A stretch of 16,832 bases of DNA from Treponema sp. (GTDB lineage Bacteria > Spirochaetota > Spirochaetia > Treponematales > Treponemataceae): positions 1-16,832 of the forward strand of contig JABUUX010000402.1 in the NCBI GenBank assembly GCA_021442965.1, in the 5' to 3' direction. The notes beneath the pieces are model-generated. The model was given only the letters and a program-made list of their open reading frames with translations. It did no database searches and was not told the origin of the DNA. This document shows, piece after piece, positions 1 to 7,105 of the stretch. The translations under genes and the position numbers were made by a program. Position 1 is the stretch's first letter. Each line of letters starts with the position of its first letter.

Positions 1-536
1 ATTGTTGGATATCCGAATTCTTTAAGAACTTCTTTCTGAATCCAGAAAGCGTTTCCGTTATAGAATGTTCCCTGATCTGGACCATCATAAACACCATAGT
101 TTGGCAGACAGTAGATGTGTCCGTCTGGTTCTGTCATTTTAATCCAGTTTGTTGGGTTGTTTGTTTTGTAGTGTTTAAGAAGATTTGGACAATCTTTTTC
201 AATCCATTCTTCGAGTGGCCAAAGGAGACCAGCGTCGATGAAACGTGTATCATCGATTTCTACGAGGTCTGGAAGATGTTTTGGGTCAGAAATAAGGATA
301 CCTTTTTTCTGTTCCTTGTCACCAACGAGGATGTCGAATTTGAATGTTACTCCAAATGTGTCTTCGATCCACTTGTAAGCCTTGTTGTCCTTTGGAGGCT
401 GCTGGCGCTGCTGGATTGTAAAGATAGAAATTTCTAATTTCTTACCTTTTTTTGCTTTTGCTTTTTTTGCAGGTGCTGCAAAAGCAAAGCTTGCAATTGA
501 AAGAGCCATCAAGCTCAATGCAATCAACTTTTTCAT
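1..536 (-). CDS. ABC transporter extracellular solute-binding protein (3' end outside window)
   Basis: This is the first 178 codons of a secreted solute-binding protein, cut by the left window edge. The product starts MKKLIALSLMALSIASFAFA, a clear signal peptide with a probable signal peptidase I site (AFA|AP). There is no lipobox cysteine, so it is probably a free periplasmic protein. A Lys/Ala-rich spacer (APAKKAKAKKGKK) precedes the folded domain. Segments such as KWIEDTFGV, LPDLVEID, GLLWPLEEWIEKDCPNL and PDGHIYCLPNYG match the general pattern of family 1 (sugar or oligosaccharide, LipO/YtcQ-like) binding proteins. The start is supported by AGGAG at 543-547, six bases upstream. Codon choice is biased (ACA, CCA, AAC, GAC), which suggests high expression. 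The ligand cannot be told from this fragment; the permease genes would lie to the left. Confidence 0.85.
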   Translation of the reverse strand, partial: MKKLIALSLMALSIASFAFAAPAKKAKAKKGKKLEISIFTIQQRQQPPKDNKAYKWIEDTFGVTFKFDILVGDKEQKKGILISDPKHLPDLVEIDDTRFIDAGLLWPLEEWIEKDCPNLLKHYKTNNPTNWIKMTEPDGHIYCLPNYGVYDGPDQGTFYNGNAFWIQKEVLKEFGYPT

Positions 537-558
537 GATTTTCTCCTTTTCATAAAAA

Positions 559-573
559 TTGAATCATTATGAA
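559..573. repeat. Imperfect direct repeat, copy 1 (TTGAATC-TTATGAA)
   Basis: TTGAATCATTATGAA lies in the region between the solute-binding protein gene and the exporter operon. A second copy with a two-base insertion is at 646-662. The pair could be binding sites for a regulator of the solute-binding protein gene. This is inference; only the similarity is seen. Confidence 0.35.
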
Positions 574-589
574 GAAACCCTTCTTCATA
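568..589 (-). promoter_or_regulatory. Perfect 9-bp hairpin in the leader of the solute-binding protein gene
   Basis: TATGAAGAA (568-576) and TTCTTCATA (581-589) are exact inverted repeats around a four-base loop, ending about 30 bases before the start codon on the minus strand. It has no U-tract on that strand, so it is not a simple terminator. It could be an operator or an mRNA-stability hairpin in the 5' leader. I could not find a convincing -35/-10 pair for the gene in 537-716. Confidence 0.45.
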
Positions 590-645
590 TCATAATATAT
601 TGTTATACCGAAACTACCTGCCGTAAATAGGGGGTTTTTCCTACA

Positions 646-662
646 TTGAATCGTTTTATGAA
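646..662. repeat. Imperfect direct repeat, copy 2 (TTGAATC-TTTTATGAA)
   Basis: TTGAATCGTTTTATGAA matches the copy at 559-573 apart from one substitution and a two-base insertion. It is on the same strand and begins 87 bases further on. It is a possible upstream operator for the solute-binding protein gene. Confidence 0.35.
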
Positions 663-716
663 AAGGTAAAAGTTTAATTTATCGGTTAAAACCGGTTTCT
701 TGAACAGTTTATTTTT

Positions 717-2507
717 CTAAATTCCGCTCCTTTTTACCATTCCGGCATATTCACCGTCTATTTTCATCAGTTCGTCATGTGTTCCCCTCTCCTGAATTAC
801 CCCATGATTTACATAGAAAATAACATCAGAATTTCGGATTGTAGACAGGCGGTGAGCAATAATAAATGAAGTGCGGTTTTTCAAAAGCTCATCCAATCCT
901 TTCTGAAGGGCTCTTTCTGTTTCTGTGTCTACGGAACTTGTAGCCTCATCCAAAATAAGAATTCTAGGATCAGAAAGAAGAACACGGGCAAAACTGATAA
1001 GCTGTCGCTGTCCCTGGCTTAAACCTCCTCCATTTTCATGAAGTACTGTATTATAGCCGTCCGGAAAAGCAGATATAAAATCATGAGCCTGAACTGTTTT
1101 TGCAGCAGCCATAACTTCTTCATCTGTAGCATCAAGCCTTCCATAACGGATATTTTCCATAATTGTGCCGCTAAAAAGGAATGAATCCTGAAGCATTACG
1201 CCAACCTGCTTTCTTATTGATTTTATCTGTAAATCCTGAATATCTTTGCCGTCTATAAGAATCTGACCGGAATCAGGATTATAAAAACGGGAAAGAAGAT
1301 TTACGATTGTAGTTTTTCCAGCCCCTGTTGGTCCGCAAATAGCCACCTGCATACCAGGAGTAATTGTAAAATTCACATTTTTCAAAACAGGAGTTCCCGG
1401 TTCATAACTAAAATTAACGTCCTTAAAATCAACATGCCCTCTAATTGGAGGAAGTTCTACAGCATCAGGCTTATCAGAAATTTCTTCAGGCTCATCCAGA
1501 AGTTCAAAAATGCGCTCCATGTAAGCACCTGTTGTAATAATTGAATTATAAAAGTTTCCAATATTCTGAATTGGATTCCAGAAACGCCATATATAACCGG
1601 CAAATGCTACCATTGTACCAACTGTTACTGTAGCGGCATCGTCTACGCCCTTATTAAGCCAAAGAATTCCTGCCATATATACAAGAGTTACCCCAATAGT
1701 TGAAAGGTTATCTATTACAGGCCAGATTACATTGTTTATTGAAACTGCTTTAATCCATGTCTTTTTCCAGTTATCACAAAGACGGTTAAAAATCGTCTGA
1801 TTTTCTTCTTCACGTGCAAAACTCTGTGTAATTTTCATGCCGTTCAAGCTTTCAGAAAGATAAGCATTTAAATTCGACTGTTTAGCACTTACCTGCTGCC
1901 ATGCTTTATGCTGAACTTTTTTTAATCCAAAAAGAACAATAAAAAGAACAGGAAGAACAGCCATACAAATTAGTGTTAGTCGTGTATCTATTGAAAACAT
2001 AAAACATAAAATTACTACAATATTAAACAAATCTGTAATAAGCTGAATAATACCGTTACTTAAAAGTTCTGAAAGCGAGTTTACATAGTTTACAACCCGA
2101 ATCTGGATTTTTCCGTGAGGACGAGAATCAAAATATGTAAACGGAAGATTCTGCAGTTTTTCAAAAACATCACGCCGAATTTCAACTATTATATTCTGTG
2201 CAACACGGCTCATAATCTTGAGCCTGCCGCGAAGAAGAAGCCAAACTGCAAGAACACCTAAAAGCATAGCACTTGAAATTATCACAAGCATTTTATAATT
2301 TGCCTCTGGAATTGCCTTGTCTATGGCAAGCTTAATTAAATACGGAGATGCAAGGGAAATGCCTGCAGAAAAAAGCATCATAATACAGGCAGCCGTCATC
2401 TGTTTGGAATATGGTTTAATCCAATGAAAGAGTCTTTTTACCACATGAGGATTTAATTTCTGGTTGTATGATTCATCTTCATCAAATCTGTTTTTAGTTT
2501 TTGCCAT
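717..2507 (-). CDS. ABC exporter half-transporter, subunit with catalytic Walker B
   Basis: This 596-residue type IV (MsbA/MDR-like) half-transporter has a membrane domain at about residues 25-330 and an ATPase domain at 355-590. Visible motifs are Walker A GPTGAGKTT (392-400), Q-loop Q440, signature LSQGQ (496-500), Walker B ILILDE with catalytic E521, and switch H552. The signature is altered (LSGGQ to LSQGQ). The partner encoded just upstream has a normal LSGGQ but Asp in place of the catalytic Glu, so together they fit a heterodimeric exporter with one canonical and one degenerate ATP site (TM287/288, BmrCD, LmrCD type). A strong AGGAGG at 2513-2518 overlaps the upstream stop codon and lies five bases before this ATG, so translation is probably coupled. 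The substrate (drug, lipid or peptide) is unknown. It is the last gene of its operon. Confidence 0.93.
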   Translation of the reverse strand: MAKTKNRFDEDESYNQKLNPHVVKRLFHWIKPYSKQMTAACIMMLFSAGISLASPYLIKLAIDKAIPEANYKMLVIISSAMLLGVLAVWLLLRGRLKIMSRVAQNIIVEIRRDVFEKLQNLPFTYFDSRPHGKIQIRVVNYVNSLSELLSNGIIQLITDLFNIVVILCFMFSIDTRLTLICMAVLPVLFIVLFGLKKVQHKAWQQVSAKQSNLNAYLSESLNGMKITQSFAREEENQTIFNRLCDNWKKTWIKAVSINNVIWPVIDNLSTIGVTLVYMAGILWLNKGVDDAATVTVGTMVAFAGYIWRFWNPIQNIGNFYNSIITTGAYMERIFELLDEPEEISDKPDAVELPPIRGHVDFKDVNFSYEPGTPVLKNVNFTITPGMQVAICGPTGAGKTTIVNLLSRFYNPDSGQILIDGKDIQDLQIKSIRKQVGVMLQDSFLFSGTIMENIRYGRLDATDEEVMAAAKTVQAHDFISAFPDGYNTVLHENGGGLSQGQRQLISFARVLLSDPRILILDEATSSVDTETERALQKGLDELLKNRTSFIIAHRLSTIRNSDVIFYVNHGVIQERGTHDELMKIDGEYAGMVKRSGI

Positions 2508-2512
2508 AACCC

Positions 2513-2518
2513 CCTCCT
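2513..2518 (-). promoter_or_regulatory. Ribosome binding site embedded in the upstream stop codon
   Basis: On the minus strand the stop TAG of the first exporter gene runs straight into the Shine-Dalgarno sequence (TAGGAGG), five bases before the ATG of the second. This links translation of the two subunits and fits a fixed ratio. Confidence 0.8.
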
Positions 2519-4298
2519 ACTTTTGCAGTTCCCATACATCTTTGTAATACCCGGGAACTTTTTTCAGTTCTTCGTGTGTTCCGCGTGCTGTAATCTGACC
2601 GTTTTCTACAACAAGAATCAAATCACAATTTTCAAAGGAAGAAACACGATGACTGATAATAAAAGTTGTATGCCCTACTGACATCTGTTTTATTGAATTC
2701 CGGATTTTTTCCTCAGTTTCAATATCTACTGCAGAAGTTGTATCATCAAGAATCATAACCTGAGGATTTGCCAGGAAAAGCCTTGCAAGTGCAATTCTTT
2801 GCTTCTGACCTCCGGAAAGACCAACTCCCCGTTCACCCACCATTGTGTCGTAGCCTTCTGAAAGATCATTTAAAAAATCTTTAACCCTTGCCAGATTAGT
2901 TGCCTCTTCTACTTCCATAAATGTAGCATCTGTTTTTCCAAACTTGATATTTCCTGCAACAGAATCACTAAAAAGGAATGCTTCCTGCATTGTAATGCCT
3001 ATATTTTTTCTTAAATCTTCAACCTTGTATTCAGTTATATTTTTACCGTCCACAAGAATCTGACCATCTGTAACATCGTAATAACGGCACAAAAGCCGGG
3101 CTATTGTAGACTTACCGCTTCCTGTAGGTCCAAGAATTCCAACAGTCATACCGGGTGTTACAGAAAAGTTAATATTTTTTAAAACAGGAGTTTCGTTATA
3201 AGCAAAGGAAACATTTTTGAATTCAATATTTCCAAAAGAAACAGATTTTTTAGAATCGGATTGCAGAACAGAATCAGGTGATATTTCAGAAGTTTCTTTT
3301 TTTTCATTTATAATTGTTCCATCTGCAAGTCTGTCTTCTTTTATAGTACCCTTAGTATTATGCAGTTCATAAAGTCTCTGAGCACTTGCAGCAAATTTCT
3401 GGTAATTATCCATAAGATTTGCAAACATATTTACAGGCTGACTGAAAGTCCACATAAGGCCATTAAAAGTTACAACGTTACCGATTGTAATATCCCCCTT
3501 TATAGTCAGATAGCCGCCAAATAAAACAAGAATAACCGGAAGAATACCACAAATAGCTTCAATTGCAGGCTGAAACTTTATTCGGATATCGGCATTTTCA
3601 ATGTTTCTGTCCTTATAGGCAATATTTTCCACATCAAACTGATTCATTTCATACCGCTCACGGACAAACGCTTTTACCACGCGGTTCCCCGCAATATTTT
3701 CACCGGCTTTTGTATTCAGTTTTGCAAACTGATCTCTGACCGCCATATGAGACGGCTTTATTTGAATTTTAAATTTCCATACCAGAAAAAGAATAAAAGG
3801 AGCAATAATAAGAAAAGCGAGTGTCAGTTTCCAGCTGTAATGACTAAGAACTGCTATAGAAAAAACATAAACCAGAACATTGTCTATTGTCATATAGATA
3901 ACCCATGCTACAAAATGGCGAACCATATCCAGGTCACTTGTAAGCATTGTCATTACGTTTCCTGTAGGAGATCTGTCATACCACGAAAAATCCAAAGTCT
4001 GAATATGAGCATAAAGGTCTTCACGCATTTTACGCATAACATTTTGAGAACACTGCTCGTAAATAGTCTGATACAAATATCGCAAAACTGCTTTGCCAAA
4101 AGTACAGGAAATCATTATAAGAATTGACCTGTAAAGAAGTTTATAATTCCCTGCTCTTATTACATCAATTTTATCAACTACATTCCCCGTTATTAATGGA
4201 TTTACCATATTTACAGCCGATACAATTGTTGTAAGAGAAATCCCCAGAATCATCAGTCCTGAATACTTTTTGATATAAGACCAAACCCAATTAAGCAT
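2517..4298 (-). CDS. ABC exporter half-transporter, subunit with degenerate Walker B
   Basis: This 593-residue half-transporter has membrane helices over about residues 10-305 and an ATPase domain at 355-590. Walker A is GPTGSGKST (390-398), Q-loop Q438, signature LSGGQ (494-498) and Walker B MILDD (515-519). Asp519 stands where the catalytic Glu should be. Switch His550 is kept. Its Walker B therefore marks the degenerate site, completed by the LSQGQ signature of the downstream partner. The linker between membrane and ATPase domains (about 316-352) is long, hydrophilic and Ser/Glu-rich compared with the partner. The start is supported by AGAGGTG at 4303-4309. It is the first gene of the two-gene operon, divergent from the carD-like gene. 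The substrate cannot be predicted. Confidence 0.93.
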   Translation of the reverse strand: MLNWVWSYIKKYSGLMILGISLTTIVSAVNMVNPLITGNVVDKIDVIRAGNYKLLYRSILIMISCTFGKAVLRYLYQTIYEQCSQNVMRKMREDLYAHIQTLDFSWYDRSPTGNVMTMLTSDLDMVRHFVAWVIYMTIDNVLVYVFSIAVLSHYSWKLTLAFLIIAPFILFLVWKFKIQIKPSHMAVRDQFAKLNTKAGENIAGNRVVKAFVRERYEMNQFDVENIAYKDRNIENADIRIKFQPAIEAICGILPVILVLFGGYLTIKGDITIGNVVTFNGLMWTFSQPVNMFANLMDNYQKFAASAQRLYELHNTKGTIKEDRLADGTIINEKKETSEISPDSVLQSDSKKSVSFGNIEFKNVSFAYNETPVLKNINFSVTPGMTVGILGPTGSGKSTIARLLCRYYDVTDGQILVDGKNITEYKVEDLRKNIGITMQEAFLFSDSVAGNIKFGKTDATFMEVEEATNLARVKDFLNDLSEGYDTMVGERGVGLSGGQKQRIALARLFLANPQVMILDDTTSAVDIETEEKIRNSIKQMSVGHTTFIISHRVSSFENCDLILVVENGQITARGTHEELKKVPGYYKDVWELQK

Positions 4299-4360
4299 AT
4301 TTCACCTCTGCTAAAAGCCTGACTTTTAAAATAATCTAATATCACTTAATGTAACTATCA

Positions 4361-4374
4361 ATAAAATATTTTAT
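4361..4374. repeat. Perfect 14-bp palindrome overlapping the exporter promoter
   Basis: ATAAAATATTTTAT is its own reverse complement and overlaps the putative -10 box of the exporter operon, where a repressor could bind. All bases are A/T, so chance is a serious alternative. Confidence 0.3.
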
Positions 4375-4397
4375 AGAGTTATATAACAATATTACAA
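4370..4397 (-). promoter_or_regulatory. Putative sigma-70-type promoter of the ABC exporter operon
   Basis: Read on the minus strand, TTGTAA (4392-4397) and TATAAA (4370-4375) are separated by 16 bases, about 70 bases upstream of the first exporter ATG. The region is very AT-rich, so false positives are easy. Confidence 0.4.
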
Positions 4398-4408
4398 TTT
4401 TCAATCAG

Positions 4409-4437
4409 TTTTCTTTTGTTTATTTTTGTAGTATAAT
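4409..4437 (+). promoter_or_regulatory. Promoter of carD-like/ispDF; transcript may be leaderless
   Basis: A perfect -10 box TATAAT lies at 4432-4437, with a weak -35 candidate (TTTTCT, 4409-4414) 17 bases upstream. The expected transcription start, 6-7 bases after the -10, falls at about 4443-4445, only two to four bases before the ATG at 4447. There is no Shine-Dalgarno sequence before that ATG. Confidence 0.6.
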
Positions 4438-4446
4438 GTTAATATT

Positions 4447-5082
4447 ATGAGCAATAAATTCAGAGTAAACCAGAAAGTTGTATACCCAAGTCAGGGTGTA
4501 GGAAAAATTCTGGAAGTTTTTCAGAAAGAGTTCAAAGGAGAATTAGTTTCTTACTACAAAATTTACATTGAATCTTCTGATATGGTTGTTATGGTTCCGG
4601 TTGCAAATGCTCCGGATTTGGGAATCCGCCAGATAGTAGGTGCTGAAGACGCAAAAGAAGCACTTAATCTTCTCTCTGAAGAAGGAGATCCTATTACTTC
4701 TGATTGGAAACTCCGTTATCAGATGAATCTGGATCTTTTGAAAAAAGGAACAGTAAAAGATATTGCTACCATTGTTCGCACACTTTATAACAGAAGCAAA
4801 GTAAAAGAACTTCCAATTCTGGAACGCAAACTTTATGATTCTGCTAAAAAACTTCTTATCGATGAACTTTCCATAGCTCTTGGAATGTCAGAAAAAGAAG
4901 TAGAAAATCAGGTACATCTTAAACTTGAACCGCCTGGAGCTGCACCAAAAATCAAACATATTATCCAGATGGATGACGATGAAGATGATGATCTTATGGA
5001 TGATGTAAAATCTGACTCTAAAGGAAAAAATGATTCAGATGATGATGGAGATTATGACGACGACTTCGATGCCGAAGAATAA
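4447..5082 (+). CDS. CarD-family RNA-polymerase-binding transcription regulator
   Basis: CarD proteins bind the RNA polymerase beta subunit and stabilise open promoter complexes. This 211-residue protein has the Tudor-like polymerase-interacting domain first (about residues 4-65, with KVVYPSQGVGKI), then the helical DNA-binding domain (about 70-160, with SDWKLRYQMNLDLLKKG). Trp87 is at the position of the minor-groove Trp of mycobacterial CarD. Residues about 175-211 form a very acidic tail rich in Asp, which the shorter family members lack; it could mimic DNA or bind a basic partner. The N-terminus aligns with the family from residue 4, so the start is firm although no Shine-Dalgarno is present. 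The gene overlaps the start of ispDF by 14 bases. Confidence 0.9.
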   Translation: MSNKFRVNQKVVYPSQGVGKILEVFQKEFKGELVSYYKIYIESSDMVVMVPVANAPDLGIRQIVGAEDAKEALNLLSEEGDPITSDWKLRYQMNLDLLKKGTVKDIATIVRTLYNRSKVKELPILERKLYDSAKKLLIDELSIALGMSEKEVENQVHLKLEPPGAAPKIKHIIQMDDDEDDDLMDDVKSDSKGKNDSDDDGDYDDDFDAEE

Positions 5083-6247
5083 TCTATCCCTTGTGATTAC
5101 GGCCGCCGGTTCTTCCACAAGAATGGGCGGTCAAATCAAAAAAGAATACCTTCAAATGGAAAGCGGAACAGTGCTTTCCACAGGCTTAAAAAAATTCCTG
5201 AAATCCGCATATTTTTCTCAAATTGTAATCACTACTCCTGTTGGTGGAATATTAAATGCAGAAAAAGCTGTAATGACTGATTCTGAAATTCAAGAAATAA
5301 TTAATGAAAAAAAATGTGGAACCATAGATTTTATTGAAGGCGGTGCTACAAGGCAAAGCTCCATTTTCAACGCCCTCGAACTTATTAAAAAGCGTAATCC
5401 TGATACAGATTATGTAGCCATTCACGATGGAGCAAGACCTTTTGTTTCTTCAGAATTAATTTTAAGAACGCTGAATAAAGCTTTTGAATGTGGAGCAGCC
5501 TGTCCAGGACTTGAACCCAAAGAAACACAGGTGCAAACTACCCCTTCCGGAAAGATTGTCAGCCATTTAAAAAGATCACAATTAAAATCAGTTCAAACAC
5601 CACAGATTTTTTTATTCAAAAAAATTTTTGATTCTCACCAAAAAGCCAGTGTTGACGGCTGTTCTTATACTGACGATACAGAAATTTGGGACAGATACGC
5701 AGGAACAACAGAAGTAATTGAAGGGGAAAGCTGTAATATAAAAATCACCTACCCTGAAGATTACAAAAAGGAAAACAAGATGATTCATACAGGTATTGGA
5801 TATGACCTTCACAAACTTGTAGCGGGACGAAAATTAATTATTGGTGGAGTTGAAATCCCTTTTGAAAAAGGAGAAGACGGCCATTCTGACGGTGATGTTC
5901 TTCTTCACGCCATAACAGATGCACTTTTGGGAGCTGCAGGTCTTGGCGATATAGGTTCTTTTTTTCCAAGCGAAGATGAAAAATGGAAAGATGCTGATTC
6001 CCGAATGCTTTTAAAAACTGTTTGGGAAAAGATTACAGAAAAAGGCTGGAAGCTCGAAAACTTGGACTGTGTTATAAAAATAGAAAAACCGAAATTTCTG
6101 CCATACAGAGAAAAAGTTATTTCATCAATTTCTGAAATTCTAAAAACAGATTCTTCCAGTGTTTTTGTAAAAGCAAAAACTTATGAAAAAACCGGAAATT
6201 GGGAAAATCAGGTGGAAGCATTCGCAACGTGTCTTTTATCCCGTTAA
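5069..6247 (+). CDS. ispDF: Bifunctional IspD/IspF, MEP isoprenoid pathway
   Basis: A fusion of two non-consecutive enzymes of the methylerythritol phosphate pathway. The N-terminal part (about 1-235 of 392) is IspD, which joins CTP to MEP. It shows ITAAGSSTRMG with KKEYL, GGATRQSS, AIHDGARPFV, QTPQIF, TDD and NIKITYPEDY. The C-terminal part (from Met238) is IspF, which forms the cyclic diphosphate. It shows the metal-binding D-x-H of GYDLHK (D246, H248), GHSDGDVLLHAITDALLGA (H280) and a divergent TYEK (371-374) where TTEK is usual. IspE, the enzyme that works between them, is not in the window. The ATG at 5069 fits the IspD start; an in-frame ATG at 5054 has GGAG only three bases before it. 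Both lie inside the carD-like gene, so translation is probably coupled. Confidence 0.93.
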   Translation: MPKNNLSLVITAAGSSTRMGGQIKKEYLQMESGTVLSTGLKKFLKSAYFSQIVITTPVGGILNAEKAVMTDSEIQEIINEKKCGTIDFIEGGATRQSSIFNALELIKKRNPDTDYVAIHDGARPFVSSELILRTLNKAFECGAACPGLEPKETQVQTTPSGKIVSHLKRSQLKSVQTPQIFLFKKIFDSHQKASVDGCSYTDDTEIWDRYAGTTEVIEGESCNIKITYPEDYKKENKMIHTGIGYDLHKLVAGRKLIIGGVEIPFEKGEDGHSDGDVLLHAITDALLGAAGLGDIGSFFPSEDEKWKDADSRMLLKTVWEKITEKGWKLENLDCVIKIEKPKFLPYREKVISSISEILKTDSSSVFVKAKTYEKTGNWENQVEAFATCLLSR

Positions 6248-6266
6248 ATTTATTTTTATTTTGAGT

Positions 6267-6310
6267 AAAAAAAACAGGCTTGGAGTTTTACGTCCAAGCC
6301 TGTTTTTTTT
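6267..6310. terminator. Bidirectional rho-independent terminator
   Basis: Exact inverted arms 6267-6284 and 6293-6310 (core CAGGCTTGGA/TCCAAGCCTG) enclose an eight-base loop. Eight A's precede and eight T's follow, so it has a U-tract when read from either side. It lies between the converging ispDF gene and the DUF1566-like lipoprotein gene and can stop both transcripts. Confidence 0.95.
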
Positions 6311-6331
6311 TACAGTAGCTTAAATAAGATA

Positions 6332-7087
6332 CTATTTACATTTACGTGGAGCTAATTCAACAATCGGTCTTACATCTGCAGGATGTGACTTAAGGTAAGG
6401 CATTACTTCTCCATCCCCCATATCAACAGCATACTGCATTGCTTCATTGAAGTAGAACTGGCTTGCAGACCAAATTACTTCGTGACCAAGTAAATCCCCT
6501 CCAACTTCTTTAAGAGATTTATTTACAATATCCTTATTCTCATACATTTTGTAGAGTCGAATTACAGATGGAATCCACCATTCATCATACTTGCCGTATT
6601 TTTTAAGGTATGTTCCTGCATAGCCGTATGCTGGGAAATCCTGAGTATATTTTTGGGCTTTCTTCATTTTCTTGTTGAATTCTTTATGGGCCTTCAATCT
6701 GTCGGCATGGTCTGTCTTTCCATAAAAGCCATCATTCACATAGCAACCTCTTTTTTCATCGTAATCCTGATTGATTACCCAAATCTGGGAATCAAGGCTG
6801 TCATAGAAATGACTGTCAGAACCTTCTACTCTGTAAGGGAGCATTTCAGGACTCTGTTCTATAGCCATACCAAAATAATACTTGCCGTCTTTTCCATAAT
6901 CCTCTACATCAAAACATACCGCAACAGGTTTTCCTTTTCCATTGTATTCGGAAAAATGCCCCTGCTTTACTACATCCTGGTTATCCATGATGATGTCGCC
7001 CACCTCATAGGTTTCATTATTTCCGCATGACACAAATGATAATGAAACTGCAAGTGCTAGAATAAGTTTGTAAATAATTCTCTTCAT
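6332..7087 (-). CDS. Small lipoprotein with a DUF1566/Lcl-like domain
   Basis: This 251-residue protein begins with a lipoprotein signal (MKRIIYKLILALAVSLSFVSC, lipid-bearing Cys21), so it should be anchored in the envelope. The C-terminal half (about 155-245) carries WWIPSVIRLYKMY, NKSLKEVGGDLL, VIWSASQ and VRPIVEL, which follow the pattern of DUF1566/Lcl domains (LPT..EL..LY, N..L...GG, YWSS). These have a C-type-lectin-like fold often found on surface proteins, including in treponemes. The N-terminal GDIIMDNQDVV segment also resembles such proteins. Family assignment is from pattern memory and moderately sure; the ligand is unknown. The AGGAG at 7103-7107 is 15 bases from this ATG, too far for ideal use, and a four-codon ORF fills the gap. 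It is the last gene of the omptin operon. Confidence 0.75.
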   Translation of the reverse strand: MKRIIYKLILALAVSLSFVSCGNNETYEVGDIIMDNQDVVKQGHFSEYNGKGKPVAVCFDVEDYGKDGKYYFGMAIEQSPEMLPYRVEGSDSHFYDSLDSQIWVINQDYDEKRGCYVNDGFYGKTDHADRLKAHKEFNKKMKKAQKYTQDFPAYGYAGTYLKKYGKYDEWWIPSVIRLYKMYENKDIVNKSLKEVGGDLLGHEVIWSASQFYFNEAMQYAVDMGDGEVMPYLKSHPADVRPIVELAPRKCK

Positions 7088-7098
7088 ATTTCTTTCAT
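7084..7098 (-). CDS. Four-codon leader ORF (MKEI) overlapping the next start
   Basis: On the minus strand, ATG AAA GAA ATA TGA follows AGGAG (7103-7107) at four bases. Its stop TGA overlaps the ATG of the DUF1566-like lipoprotein as ATGA. Ribosomes loading at this site could reinitiate on the lipoprotein gene. Such a short ORF can arise by chance. Confidence 0.35.
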   Translation of the reverse strand: MKEI

Positions 7099-7105
7099 TT
7101 ATCTC

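Noticed and set aside
117..437. Plus-strand open frame of 106 codons
   Set aside because: It is antisense to the solute-binding protein gene, whose signal peptide, ribosome site and codon use are convincing.
683..694. CGGTT/AACCG inverted repeat after the exporter operon as a terminator
   Set aside because: A five-base stem with a two-base loop and no U-tract is too weak to call.
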